Assembly (NCBI GenBank): GCA_964353875.1
Contig: CAYGXU010000167.1
Span: 1 to 5,032 of the forward strand
Length of the DNA stretch: 5,032 bases
Reading direction: 5' to 3'
Source: MGNI01 sp964353875
GTDB lineage: Bacteria; Chloroflexota; Anaerolineae; Anaerolineales; E44-bin32
The notes beneath the pieces are model-generated. The model saw nothing but the letters and a program-made list of their open reading frames with translations, did not search any database and was not told the origin of the DNA. The position numbers and the translations under genes were made by a program. Below, in pieces: positions 1 through 5,032 of this stretch; position 1 is the first letter of the stretch; every line of letters begins with the position of its first letter.

Positions 1-142
1 TCATGATTATGCAGGCGCAAATGGGGGGATAAGAGGGGGGTTATAGGCGAATCGGTATGAAAGATGATATGGCTGAGCAGTTACAAATCGGTCATGATCA
101 AAGGGGCACGGCATGACGTGCCCCTTTCGGTATCTAGCGCGA
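1..142. other. Intergenic stretch, no gene seen apart from a hairpin
   Basis: No reading frame of useful length starts or ends here on either strand. Reading + from position 2 gives 14 codons to a TAG at 44-46, and from position 3 a nine-codon ATG frame ends at 30-32. Either could be the tail of a gene left of the window, but nothing in the residues supports this. The first 46 bases include two G-runs (six Gs at 23-28 and six at 35-40). The only clear structure is the hairpin at 100-127, listed separately. Confidence 0.6.
100..127 (-). terminator. Strong hairpin, probable terminator of the minus-strand permease remnant
   Basis: AAAGGGGCACG (100-110) pairs perfectly with CGTGCCCCTTT (117-127) around a 6-nt loop: an 11-bp stem with a GC-rich core and A/T ends. 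It begins 15 nt beyond the stop codon of the minus-strand permease remnant (stop at 143-145), the normal place for an intrinsic terminator. No U-tract longer than the three Ts of the stem follows on either strand, so termination would rest on the stem alone. Because the arms carry A3 and T3, the hairpin could work in either direction and could also serve an unseen + strand gene to the left. Confidence 0.6.
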
Positions 143-331
143 TTACCCTTTCTTTAAGTCGGCCAACATACTATCTCAGAAGAATCGTTGCAGGCCAAAG
201 AAGATGAGCATTAGAACAATAATGGGCAGGAAGGCTGCGCCGGTCGAGAGGTGTCAGTTGTTGCCATGTGGTCCAATGAGATTGGTGATCTGTAGCGTGG
301 GCTAATGATTGGAGCGTTGAGGTGATTAATT
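143..331 (-). pseudogene. Remnant of the C-terminus of a MalG-type (carbohydrate) ABC transporter permease
   Basis: One minus-strand frame, ending at TAA 143-145, reads in order: TLQITNLIGPHGNN, stop (TGA 254-256), HLSTGAAFLPIIVLMLIFF then GLQRFF, stop (TGA 176-178), DSMLADLKKG, stop. This follows the ordinary end of MalG-family inner-membrane permeases: a TLP-x-GL-x-N-x-x-G segment, a conserved Trp (here probably TGG changed to TGA at 254), a last hydrophobic helix, a QRYF motif, and a short tail ending in a KG-type residue pair. Further in-frame stops lie at 302-304 (TAG) and 326-328 (TAA), with SPQRSNH between them at a place where the family often has SP. The gene is therefore non-functional, and its 5' part is missing within this window: similarity fades near 331-340, where the zinc operon's promoter region begins. 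The family call rests on remembered family patterns, not a search. The stops include TAG and TAA, and neighbouring genes end in TGA, so recoding is not a good explanation. Confidence 0.6.
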
Positions 332-378
332 GATTTCCCCGGGGTGTGCGGAGTGCGTATTACAACTTGCTCATTCCC

Positions 379-407
379 TTGACGGAGGAGAATCTGAGAA
401 TTAGACT
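379..407 (+). promoter_or_regulatory. Sigma-70-like promoter of the zinc operon
   Basis: TTGACG (379-384) matches the -35 consensus at five of six bases. After a 17-bp spacer comes TAGACT (402-407), which matches the -10 consensus at four of six. Transcription would start around 413-416, about 40 nt before the chosen regulator start at 457 and just before the palindromic operator at 420-438. A TATATT at 409-414 is an alternative -10, but its distance from TTGACG (24 bp) is too long. The GGAGGAG just after the -35 element has no start codon at a useful distance and is probably not a ribosome-binding site. Confidence 0.55.
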
Positions 408-419
408 CTATATTAAGTA

Positions 420-438
420 ATTGAAAATCATTATCAAT
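420..438 (+). promoter_or_regulatory. Fur/Zur-type operator (9-1-9 palindrome)
   Basis: ATTGAAAATCATTATCAAT is an inverted repeat of two 9-bp arms around a central C, with a single mismatched pair. The inner 7-1-7 core, TGAAAATCATTATCA (422-436), differs by one base from the Bacillus Fur consensus (TGATAATNATTATCA). It also differs by one base from the actinobacterial Zur pattern as I recall it (TGAAAATNATTTTCA). It lies 12 nt after the -10 element, over the first transcribed bases, where bound repressor would block initiation. The adjacent gene is a Fur-family regulator followed by a metal transporter, so autoregulated repression by that protein is the natural reading. Which metal is sensed cannot be read from the site alone. 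Confidence 0.8.
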
Positions 439-456
439 AAGCGAACTTGTTGTGAA

Positions 457-894
457 ATGGATGAGATTAATAAAACATTACGCAAGGGCGGCCACCGGGT
501 AACCTTTCCCCGGCGAGCGGTGATGAGTGTGGTGCTGCAGGCCGAGCGCTGGCTTTCCCCTGAGGAAGTCTTCACCCGCGCCCAAGCCGATTGGCCTTCG
601 CTCGGTCTGGTCACCGTCTATCGCACATTGGCTTTGCTTTCCGACCTGGGTTTCATCCGGCGCGTACATTTTAAAGGCGGGTGCCATGGGTATGCGCGCA
701 CTGAGCTTGTCCATGGCCACCATCTGGTCTGCCGGAACTGTAACCAGGCAGTTGAGGTGATTGGCACAGATGAGATCGTCCCCATGATCGAGCGTATTGC
801 TGAAAGGACAGGTTATACGATCGAAGATCACTTGCTCGAATTTGTCGGTCTCTGCCCATCGTGTCAGGGCTGTGGAGATAGCAGAGCAGGTTGA
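457..894 (+). CDS. zur: Fur-family metal-responsive repressor, probably zinc uptake regulator Zur
   Basis: A 145-residue cytoplasmic DNA-binding repressor, a normal length for the Fur family. An N-terminal winged helix (about 5-80) includes the family's R-x-T-x-x-R-x-x-V start (14-22) and the recognition-helix segment GLVTVYRTL (50-58). A C-terminal dimerisation and metal-binding domain follows. It shows the HGHHLVCRNC motif (86-95), and two Cys pairs, C92/C95 and C133/C136, that would form the structural zinc site. C76, H86, H88 and H89 are candidates for the sensing site. An extra Cys at 139 sits after the second pair. The frame is open back to a TTG at 421, but that start would place the operator inside the coding region and add 12 residues unlike the family, so ATG 457 is chosen; neither start has a strong Shine-Dalgarno sequence. 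Zinc rather than iron or manganese specificity is inferred from the ZnuABC-like genes downstream. The operator upstream implies autoregulation. Confidence 0.88.
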   Translation: MDEINKTLRKGGHRVTFPRRAVMSVVLQAERWLSPEEVFTRAQADWPSLGLVTVYRTLALLSDLGFIRRVHFKGGCHGYARTELVHGHHLVCRNCNQAVEVIGTDEIVPMIERIAERTGYTIEDHLLEFVGLCPSCQGCGDSRAG

Positions 895-942
895 AACCAA
901 AAGGGTAATAATCCTTAATGAGTCTGGAATGGAGGGTGAAGG

Positions 943-1977
943 ATGCATCAACGGTTCATGATTAAAACGAGAACGATGGCGCTCTTGATCGTGTCGGTCA
1001 TCCTGGCTGCGTGCACGCCATCGACCTCAGGGGGCTTGCAGACCTCACGCGTTGAAGTGGCTTCATCTTTCCTCACCGCCCCGGGAGAATTATCCCCGGT
1101 ACCATTGAGCGAGGGAAAGAAACTGAGCGTGATTGCGACGACCAGCATTCTTGCGGATGTTGTCCGTCAAGTGGGTGGTGAGGCTGTTGAGATCACCGCA
1201 TTGATCCCCGTCGACACAGACCCGCATGCGTACGAGCCTGTCCCAGCAGATGTCCAACGAATGGCGCAGGCCCATGTCATCTTCATTAATGGATTGGGTT
1301 TGGAGGAGTTTATCGGGTATCTCTTCGAGAGCAACGATCGTCAGACACCCATCGTCTCTCTTTCCGAAGGGATCGAGCCATTCGAAGCGACGGAAGAACA
1401 TATCGAAGCACAAGAGGAAGGCGGTACCGAACCTAAGGATCATGGGGGTGTGGATCCTCATGTCTGGTTCGATCCTATGAACGTCATCACCTGGATAAAC
1501 AATGCAGAAATAGCCCTAACTTCACTCGATCCTAATAACGCTACCCGTTATCACGAGAACGCATTGTCTTACAAGGCTCAACTTGAAGAATTGGATTTGT
1601 GGATTGAAGACCAGGTTTCCCAAATTCCGGAGACGGCACGCCTGCTTGTCACGGATCACATGGTCCTCAGCTATTTTGCCCACCGGTATCATTTTGAGAA
1701 TGTGGGAGCGCTCGTCCCCGGCTTTAGTTCTGCTGCGGAACCTTCTGCACAACAGTTGGCTCAACTCCAAGACGAGATCTCGAAATTAGGCGTGAAGGCG
1801 ATCTTCGTGGGCGTTGCAGTCAATCCTAATTTAGCGGAGCGAGTCGCTGCGGATACCGGTATACGCATTGTTCGATTGTACACAGGTGCCCTCAGCGCAG
1901 CAGACGGGCCTGCCGGGAATTATCTGGAATTCATGCGCTACAATGTCCGCGCTATCGTAGATGGTCTTTCAGAATAG
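943..1977 (+). CDS. znuA: Zinc ABC transporter substrate-binding lipoprotein (ZnuA/TroA family)
   Basis: A 344-residue extracytoplasmic metal-binding protein that delivers its ion to the permease. A lipoprotein signal peptide has basic residues, a hydrophobic stretch (12-23) and the lipobox LAAC with Cys24 as the lipid-anchored residue. A disordered spacer to about 58 is followed by the mature fold, beginning LSVIATTSILADVV. Three of the four family metal ligands are clear: H95 in DPHAYEP, H173 in DPHVWFDP, and H239 in VTDHMVLSYF. The fourth, usually Asp in an LY-x-D motif near the C-terminus, is Gly315 here (LYTGAL). Between the first two histidines lies an acidic loop with scattered His (145-170, including H153 and H167), shorter than the His-rich loop of E. 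coli ZnuA but in the same place and typical of zinc rather than manganese members. A good ribosome-binding site, GGAGG at 931-935, lies 7 nt before the ATG. It is 48 bp after zur and 8 bp before znuC. Manganese or another divalent metal remains possible. Confidence 0.9.
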   Translation: MHQRFMIKTRTMALLIVSVILAACTPSTSGGLQTSRVEVASSFLTAPGELSPVPLSEGKKLSVIATTSILADVVRQVGGEAVEITALIPVDTDPHAYEPVPADVQRMAQAHVIFINGLGLEEFIGYLFESNDRQTPIVSLSEGIEPFEATEEHIEAQEEGGTEPKDHGGVDPHVWFDPMNVITWINNAEIALTSLDPNNATRYHENALSYKAQLEELDLWIEDQVSQIPETARLLVTDHMVLSYFAHRYHFENVGALVPGFSSAAEPSAQQLAQLQDEISKLGVKAIFVGVAVNPNLAERVAADTGIRIVRLYTGALSAADGPAGNYLEFMRYNVRAIVDGLSE

Positions 1978-1985
1978 AGGTGAAC

Positions 1986-2807
1986 ATGGCGCAACTCCTC
2001 ACTCGACCAGCGCAACACGTTGATCTGGCGCCCGCCATCCATGCAGAAAACGTATCTTTCTATTTTGAAAATGGGTACGCGCTGCGGGAGGTGGGTTTTG
2101 ATCTTCAAGCGGGGGAGCACCTGGCGGTTGTCGGTCCCAATGGCGCCGGGAAGACCACCCTGTTTCGCATCATTGCGGGGATTCTAAAACCAAGCACAGG
2201 CGTGGTCGAAATATTCGGTCAGAATCCCAGTGGGCATGTGTGCGTCGCCTATGTGCCCCAAAGAAGCCAGGTGGATTGGAGTTTCCCGGTCAATGTCTCC
2301 GAAGTCGTGATGATGGGCCGTATTCGAAGACTGGGTTTCTTCAACTGGCCAAGGAAACGGGATTGGGAATTTATTCGAAGCGCCATGGCGCGCGTGGATC
2401 TATTGGATTACCAAGGACGGCAAATTGGCGAGCTGTCCGGAGGCCAACAGCAACGGGTCTTCCTGGCGCAGGCGTTGGCGCAGGAAGCGGAATTGATCTT
2501 GCTTGACGAACCACTTACAGGCCTTGATCTGCCCAGCCAAGAAGCGATTTACAGAATCCTGGAGGGCTTGAAACAAGAGGGGATCACGCTGGTCGTGGCC
2601 ACTCATGATCTGGATCTGGCTGCGAAACGTTTCGATCGTGTGATGTTGCTCAACCGAAGCCTTGTTTCATATGGACAACCTGCGGAAGTTTTGGATGCCC
2701 CTCACTTGCTCGAGGCGTATGGGGCGCATGTCCATAAGGTGCAAGGCGAGGAGGGCGCGATTTTTCTCACGGACCCATGCCCGGATGAGGAGGAGGATTG
2801 CCGTTGA
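1986..2807 (+). CDS. znuC: Metal (zinc) ABC transporter ATP-binding protein
   Basis: A 273-residue cytoplasmic ATPase that powers the metal importer. All nucleotide-binding elements are intact (numbered from ATG 1986): Walker A GPNGAGKT at 50-57, Q-loop glutamine at 92 in YVPQ, signature LSGGQQQR at 150-157, Walker B LILLDEP at 170-176 with catalytic Glu175, D-loop GLD, and switch His207 in ATHDLDL. After the Q-loop, VDWSFPVNVSEVVMMGR is a hallmark of the Mn/Zn/Fe chelate ATPases that pair with ABC-3 permeases. The frame also allows GTG 1980, but GAGG at 1977-1980 and the following TGA give a Shine-Dalgarno match (1977-1983) that fits ATG 1986; the SD-to-start distance is short. It starts 8 bp after the znuA stop, and its end overlaps the permease start by 4 bp, so the three are translationally linked. 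The C-terminal tail is acidic (DPCPDEEEDCR). Confidence 0.92.
   Translation: MAQLLTRPAQHVDLAPAIHAENVSFYFENGYALREVGFDLQAGEHLAVVGPNGAGKTTLFRIIAGILKPSTGVVEIFGQNPSGHVCVAYVPQRSQVDWSFPVNVSEVVMMGRIRRLGFFNWPRKRDWEFIRSAMARVDLLDYQGRQIGELSGGQQQRVFLAQALAQEAELILLDEPLTGLDLPSQEAIYRILEGLKQEGITLVVATHDLDLAAKRFDRVMLLNRSLVSYGQPAEVLDAPHLLEAYGAHVHKVQGEEGAIFLTDPCPDEEEDCR
2791..2796 (+). promoter_or_regulatory. Ribosome-binding site that decides the permease start
   Basis: AGGAGG, a perfect Shine-Dalgarno core, lies inside the end of the ATPase gene. Its distance to TTG 2804 is 7 nt, the ideal spacing. The other in-frame TTG at 2798 would leave only 1 nt. There is no ATG or GTG in a suitable place, so TTG 2804 is the preferred initiation codon. 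Confidence 0.75.
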
Positions 2808-3667
2808 ACGAGATCCTTGCCTGGTTGCTCGAACCTTTTCGCTACGCTTTCATGGTGCGCGCTTTATGGGCGGCTCTCATTGTTGGTGTGGTTTGTCCCG
2901 TTCTGGGGACCTATGTGGTTCTGCGAGGAATGGCATTTTTCGGAGATGCTTTGGCCCACATCATTCTTCCCGGAGTGGTAGTGGCTTTTCTATTGGGGTG
3001 GCCCCTGGGTCTGGGGGCGTTGATTGTGGGGGTCTTGGCGGCGTTGCTTATCGGTGCGATCAGTAAGCGGGCGGAGATTCGGGAAGATGCTGCCATCGGC
3101 GTTGTTTTTGCTGGTGCCTTCGCTTTGGGTATCGCCCTGCTCTCACAACAACGCAGTTATGCCGTAGATCTGAGCCATATCCTTTTTGGTAACCTGCTGG
3201 GCGTCTCGCAGGCGGATTTGTGGCTGTCAGGCGCGCTGGGTGGGTTAGTATTACTGACCATTTTCGCGTTCTATAAAGAATTTCTTGTCCTATCTTTTGA
3301 TCCGATCCTGGCGGCAACTTTAAGACTTCCAGTAGATTTTCTGAAAAACCTGCTCCTTATTCTTCTGGCGGCGGTGATTGTTGTCTCGCTTCAGGCGGTT
3401 GGAGTGGCACTCGTCTTGGCGATGCTAATCACTCCCGCATCGACTGCCTACCTCCTTTCGCGACGCTTACCATCCATGATGGCTACAGCAGCCACGATCG
3501 GCTGTTTCTCCGCATTGATCGGTTTATACACGTCTTTCTACCTCAATCTTGCCTCAGGTCCATCGATCGTGCTCGTTGAGACAGCGATTTTTCTCTTGGT
3601 CTTTCTTTTTGAACCCCGGCGTGGGATTCTTTGGTCTCGAATGCGTTCGAATCGCTTCAACGGATAG
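2804..3667 (+). CDS. znuB: Metal (zinc) ABC transporter permease, ABC-3 family
   Basis: A 287-residue multi-spanning inner-membrane protein forming the metal channel, with a usual length for the ABC-3 family. The N-terminus (WLLEPFRYAFMVRAL) is amphipathic. A first membrane helix spans roughly 20-40, then the family block LRGMAFFGDALAH (40-52) with ILPGVVVAF after it. EDAAIGVVFAGAFALGIAL (94-112) and DLSHILFGNLLGV (122-134) are the next conserved blocks. FDPILAATLRLPV (165-177) is probably the cytoplasmic coupling region. Two long hydrophobic spans (about 183-216) contain the typical VGVALVLAMLITPA. A further helix pair ends in a basic tail (EPRRGILWSRMRSNR). Start TTG 2804 overlaps the ATPase stop as TTGA (4 bp), with AGGAGG 7 nt upstream. 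It would partner with ZnuC as a homodimer and receive metal from ZnuA. It is the last gene of the operon. Confidence 0.9.
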   Translation: MNEILAWLLEPFRYAFMVRALWAALIVGVVCPVLGTYVVLRGMAFFGDALAHIILPGVVVAFLLGWPLGLGALIVGVLAALLIGAISKRAEIREDAAIGVVFAGAFALGIALLSQQRSYAVDLSHILFGNLLGVSQADLWLSGALGGLVLLTIFAFYKEFLVLSFDPILAATLRLPVDFLKNLLLILLAAVIVVSLQAVGVALVLAMLITPASTAYLLSRRLPSMMATAATIGCFSALIGLYTSFYLNLASGPSIVLVETAIFLLVFLFEPRRGILWSRMRSNRFNG

Positions 3668-3691
3668 CACTGATCTTGGCATCTTCCTCTG

Positions 3692-3719
3692 CTTCGTTAT
3701 TAGGCCGAAGTTAATTTTT
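3692..3719 (+). terminator. Weak candidate terminator of the zinc operon
   Basis: CTTCG (3692-3696) pairs with CGAAG (3706-3710) across a 9-nt loop, possibly lengthened by a G-T pair (3691 with 3711). The T-rich TTAATTTTT (3711-3719) follows directly. It starts 24 nt after the permease stop, a normal place for an operon terminator. The stem is short, so the call is tentative. Confidence 0.4.
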
Positions 3720-3761
3720 CTTGGGTATGACGCTCCCTTGAAAGATGTAAATCAACCCCAA

Positions 3762-3851
3762 TTATTTCATCGTGTGGCGTTCTTTGGCTTTGTTCAAGAT
3801 AAACTTCGTGACGAAGGATTCCAAAGCGGCTGCAATGGCAGATGGATCATC
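3762..3851 (-). pseudogene. Possible broken gene: coding-like C-terminal segment of unknown family
   Basis: Read on the minus strand, this gives DDPSAIAAALESFVTKF and then ILNKAKERHTMK, ending in TAA (3762-3764). The codons look like ordinary bacterial coding DNA, and the residues form a plausible amphipathic C-terminal helix with a basic tail. Directly upstream in the same frame stands TGA (3852-3854). Beyond it the frame continues with REHGSHICENIM and LYHPLEITE to another TGA (3918-3920), then KIVVGFSVEFEHQAYLS, so a longer gene may have decayed here. I do not recognise the family; the DDP-x(6)-LESF ending faintly recalls the last helix of alpha/beta hydrolases but is far too short to assign. 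The codon-aligned + strand frame is also open, so this could be chance. Confidence 0.35.
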
Positions 3852-4218
3852 TCATTCTGTTATCTCAAGTGGATGATAAAGCATTATATTTTCACAGATA
3901 TGGGAACCATGCTCCCTTCAGGAGAGATAAGCCTGATGTTCGAACTCCACGGAAAAGCCCACCACGATCTTTTAGCTCCTTTTTCCGGTAGGAATATCAG
4001 TTTTGTGCTAGACTGTAAGCCCTGAGACCTTTGAATACAAATTTCATGATGCCAATGAGAGAGAGTTACAAGAATGGGCAGGGTTGAGCGTAGGATAGGC
4101 AAATGGTTTCATTATCTTGGAGATGTCGACAGATGTACTCCGAATTGGGATGAGAGTGGGTTAGGCTGTACGATGCAATTGAACTACGATGACGCCCCTT
4201 GCGGATGGTGGTCAAAGC

Positions 4219-5032
4219 ATGACGTTTCCTGATGAACTGAGGAGAGCCGCAGCTCACCTTCAAACCGGTCAAAAAGGCCTGGCTTTAAAAGTCCTTTCGG
4301 AATACCTCAAATCTCACCCCGATTCAGATTTGGGATGGCTCATGCTGAGCTATGCCATCTCCGACCCGAAACAACAACGAGCGAGTGTTGTGCGTGCCTT
4401 GAGATTTAACCCGGGTAACACTCGTGCCCGCGCTCGCCTGCAAGAACTCACCGAACGTGCTTCTGCTGTGCCTCCTCAAAAGCTGCTGACCGAACGAGAA
4501 GCCCGACCTGCTTTGACCGGCAGAGCGATAGGGGAGACACCTTCTCCGATACCTACAACTTCGAGATCCACTCTTGATAGACGAGAGATCAAGCCGAAGC
4601 CTGATTTGGATACGCCTCCTAAACGGGAATCTTCCGTCATTGACGCAAGATCGCCTGCCGAGCGTATACCGTCGGCACCGGTTGAAGCAGGAAAGAGCAG
4701 GCGACCACGGTGGTGGATCTTTGCGCTCATCGGAATTTTTGCCTGTGGAATTATTGGGATTTCCGCGATCGTACTTGTCAACATGCTACCAGGTATAGAT
4801 GGGGATAGTGCAGGTGCTGTAGATTCGACAGCGACGGTAGAAATTTCTGTTACCCAAACGACCGACATCGGACAACGCTTGCCACCCACTTGGACCCCCA
4901 CGCCCGCACCGAGTGCCACCTACACCCCAGAACCTTCGCCAACGCCACAATCGACTGCGACAGCAACCATCCCTCCGCCCAATCCCACTGCGATTGCGGA
5001 AATGAATTTCATCCAAGAACATGTGGCTGATT
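4219..5032 (+). CDS. Membrane-anchored protein with TPR-like N-terminus and Thr/Pro-rich linker (3' end outside window)
   Basis: 271 codons are visible, without a stop. Residues 5-78 are helical and TPR-like: one hairpin holds LQTGQKGLALKVLSEYLKSHP, and a second holds W40 and the VVRALRFNPGN segment with its typical L-x-x-NP-x-N turn. Residues 80-160 form a charged, Pro/Ser/Arg-rich, probably disordered cytoplasmic linker. A basic patch (KSRRPR, 159-164) precedes one transmembrane helix (165-190), which predicts N-in, C-out. Outside the membrane a Thr/Pro/Ser-rich spacer (222-258, starting PPTWTPTPAP) leads to a new segment (MNFIQEHVAD) cut by the window edge. TPR segments usually bind proteins, but the function is unknown and there is no link to zinc. 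ATG 4219 is preferred because GGTGGT (4207-4212) lies 6 nt upstream; ATG 4189 is in frame, adds ten residues and has no Shine-Dalgarno sequence. The Thr/Pro spacer style points to Chloroflexota. Confidence 0.82.
   Translation, partial: MTFPDELRRAAAHLQTGQKGLALKVLSEYLKSHPDSDLGWLMLSYAISDPKQQRASVVRALRFNPGNTRARARLQELTERASAVPPQKLLTEREARPALTGRAIGETPSPIPTTSRSTLDRREIKPKPDLDTPPKRESSVIDARSPAERIPSAPVEAGKSRRPRWWIFALIGIFACGIIGISAIVLVNMLPGIDGDSAGAVDSTATVEISVTQTTDIGQRLPPTWTPTPAPSATYTPEPSPTPQSTATATIPPPNPTAIAEMNFIQEHVAD

Larger units (their letters stand above)
3668..4218. other. 551-base stretch without a convincing intact gene
   Basis: After the permease stop there is a weak terminator-like hairpin (3692-3719), then a minus-strand segment that looks like a protein C-terminus (3762-3851) in a frame interrupted by stops at 3852-3854 and 3918-3920. 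On the + strand the frame aligned codon for codon with that segment stays open from inside the permease gene to 4025, but it has no ribosome-binding site or start after 3667 that looks real, and its residues are rich in Phe, Cys and Trp without a recognisable motif. A 52-codon + frame (4074-4232) overlaps the next gene's start. No tRNA, CRISPR array, insertion sequence ends or clear promoter for the downstream gene were seen. Confidence 0.55.

Noticed and set aside
1..46. Tail of an upstream + strand gene (14 codons ending TAG 44-46)
   Set aside because: The G-run-dominated codons show no family feature, and the stretch is too short to support.
143..331. TGA recoding (as Trp or selenocysteine) to rescue the permease remnant
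   Set aside because: TAG and TAA stops are also in frame, and zur and znuC end at TGA with normal family lengths.
408..951. Long minus-strand frames opposite the Fur-family gene (68 and 157 codons)
   Set aside because: They are antisense to a gene with clear family motifs, lack ribosome-binding sites and show no recognisable protein features.
3935..3950. GTTCGAACTCC resembling a tRNA T-arm
   Set aside because: The flanking bases do not form the 5-bp T-stem, and no acceptor, D or anticodon arms can be fitted around it.
4004..4014. TGTGCTAGACT, an extended -10-like element before the last gene
   Set aside because: No -35-like hexamer at 16-18 bp (CGGTAG lies there), and it is some 200 nt before the gene start.
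3549..4025. 158-codon + strand frame starting inside the permease gene
   Set aside because: Its first third overlaps the confident permease in another frame, there is no ribosome-binding site, and the residues (many Phe, Cys, Trp) match nothing recognised. It shares codon boundaries with a coding-like minus-strand frame, which can keep it open passively.
4476..4919. 147-codon minus-strand frame and other frames within 4574-5022
   Set aside because: They are shadows of the + strand TPR/membrane gene, whose domain order, membrane helix and Thr/Pro linker are coherent.

Overview
The window carries a complete, compact metal-uptake operon on the + strand, most likely for zinc. It is flanked by two stretches that look like decayed or broken minus-strand sequence, and the start of an unrelated membrane-anchored gene runs off the right edge. 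The best guess at the host is a bacterium of the phylum Chloroflexota (Anaerolineae or Caldilineae-like). This is inferred from mixed GC content, a TTG start in a tightly packed operon, and especially the Thr/Pro-rich spacer of the last gene (LPPTWTPTPAP...), a style common in that group. No 16S rRNA or other definitive marker is present.

Layout. Positions 1-142 hold no gene; a strong 11-bp hairpin lies at 100-127. Positions 143 to about 331, read on the minus strand, spell a recognisable C-terminus of a sugar-type (MalG-like) ABC permease broken by several in-frame stops; the hairpin sits 15 nt beyond its stop codon. A sigma-70-like promoter (379-407) and a 9-1-9 Fur/Zur-type operator (420-438) follow. 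The operon comes next: a Fur-family regulator, probably Zur (457-894), a lipoprotein zinc-binding protein, ZnuA (943-1977), an ATPase, ZnuC (1986-2807), and an ABC-3 family permease, ZnuB (2804-3667). Gaps shrink from 48 bp to 8 bp to a 4-bp overlap, so the four genes are probably one transcript. A weak hairpin with a T-tract follows at 3692-3719.

Positions 3668-4218 contain no convincing intact gene. On the minus strand, 3762-3851 reads as a plausible protein C-terminus interrupted by stops further upstream. From 4219 to the window end runs a gene with a TPR-like N-terminus, one transmembrane helix and an extracellular Thr/Pro-rich linker.

How it works together: under zinc sufficiency the regulator would bind the operator overlapping the transcription start and shut off its own gene and the transporter. 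Under zinc shortage the lipoprotein captures the metal outside the membrane and passes it to the permease, powered by the ATPase. This is a known type of system. I did not find evidence of a wholly undescribed system; the notable points are the operator sequence, a substituted metal-ligand position in ZnuA, and the gene remnants on both sides of the operon.
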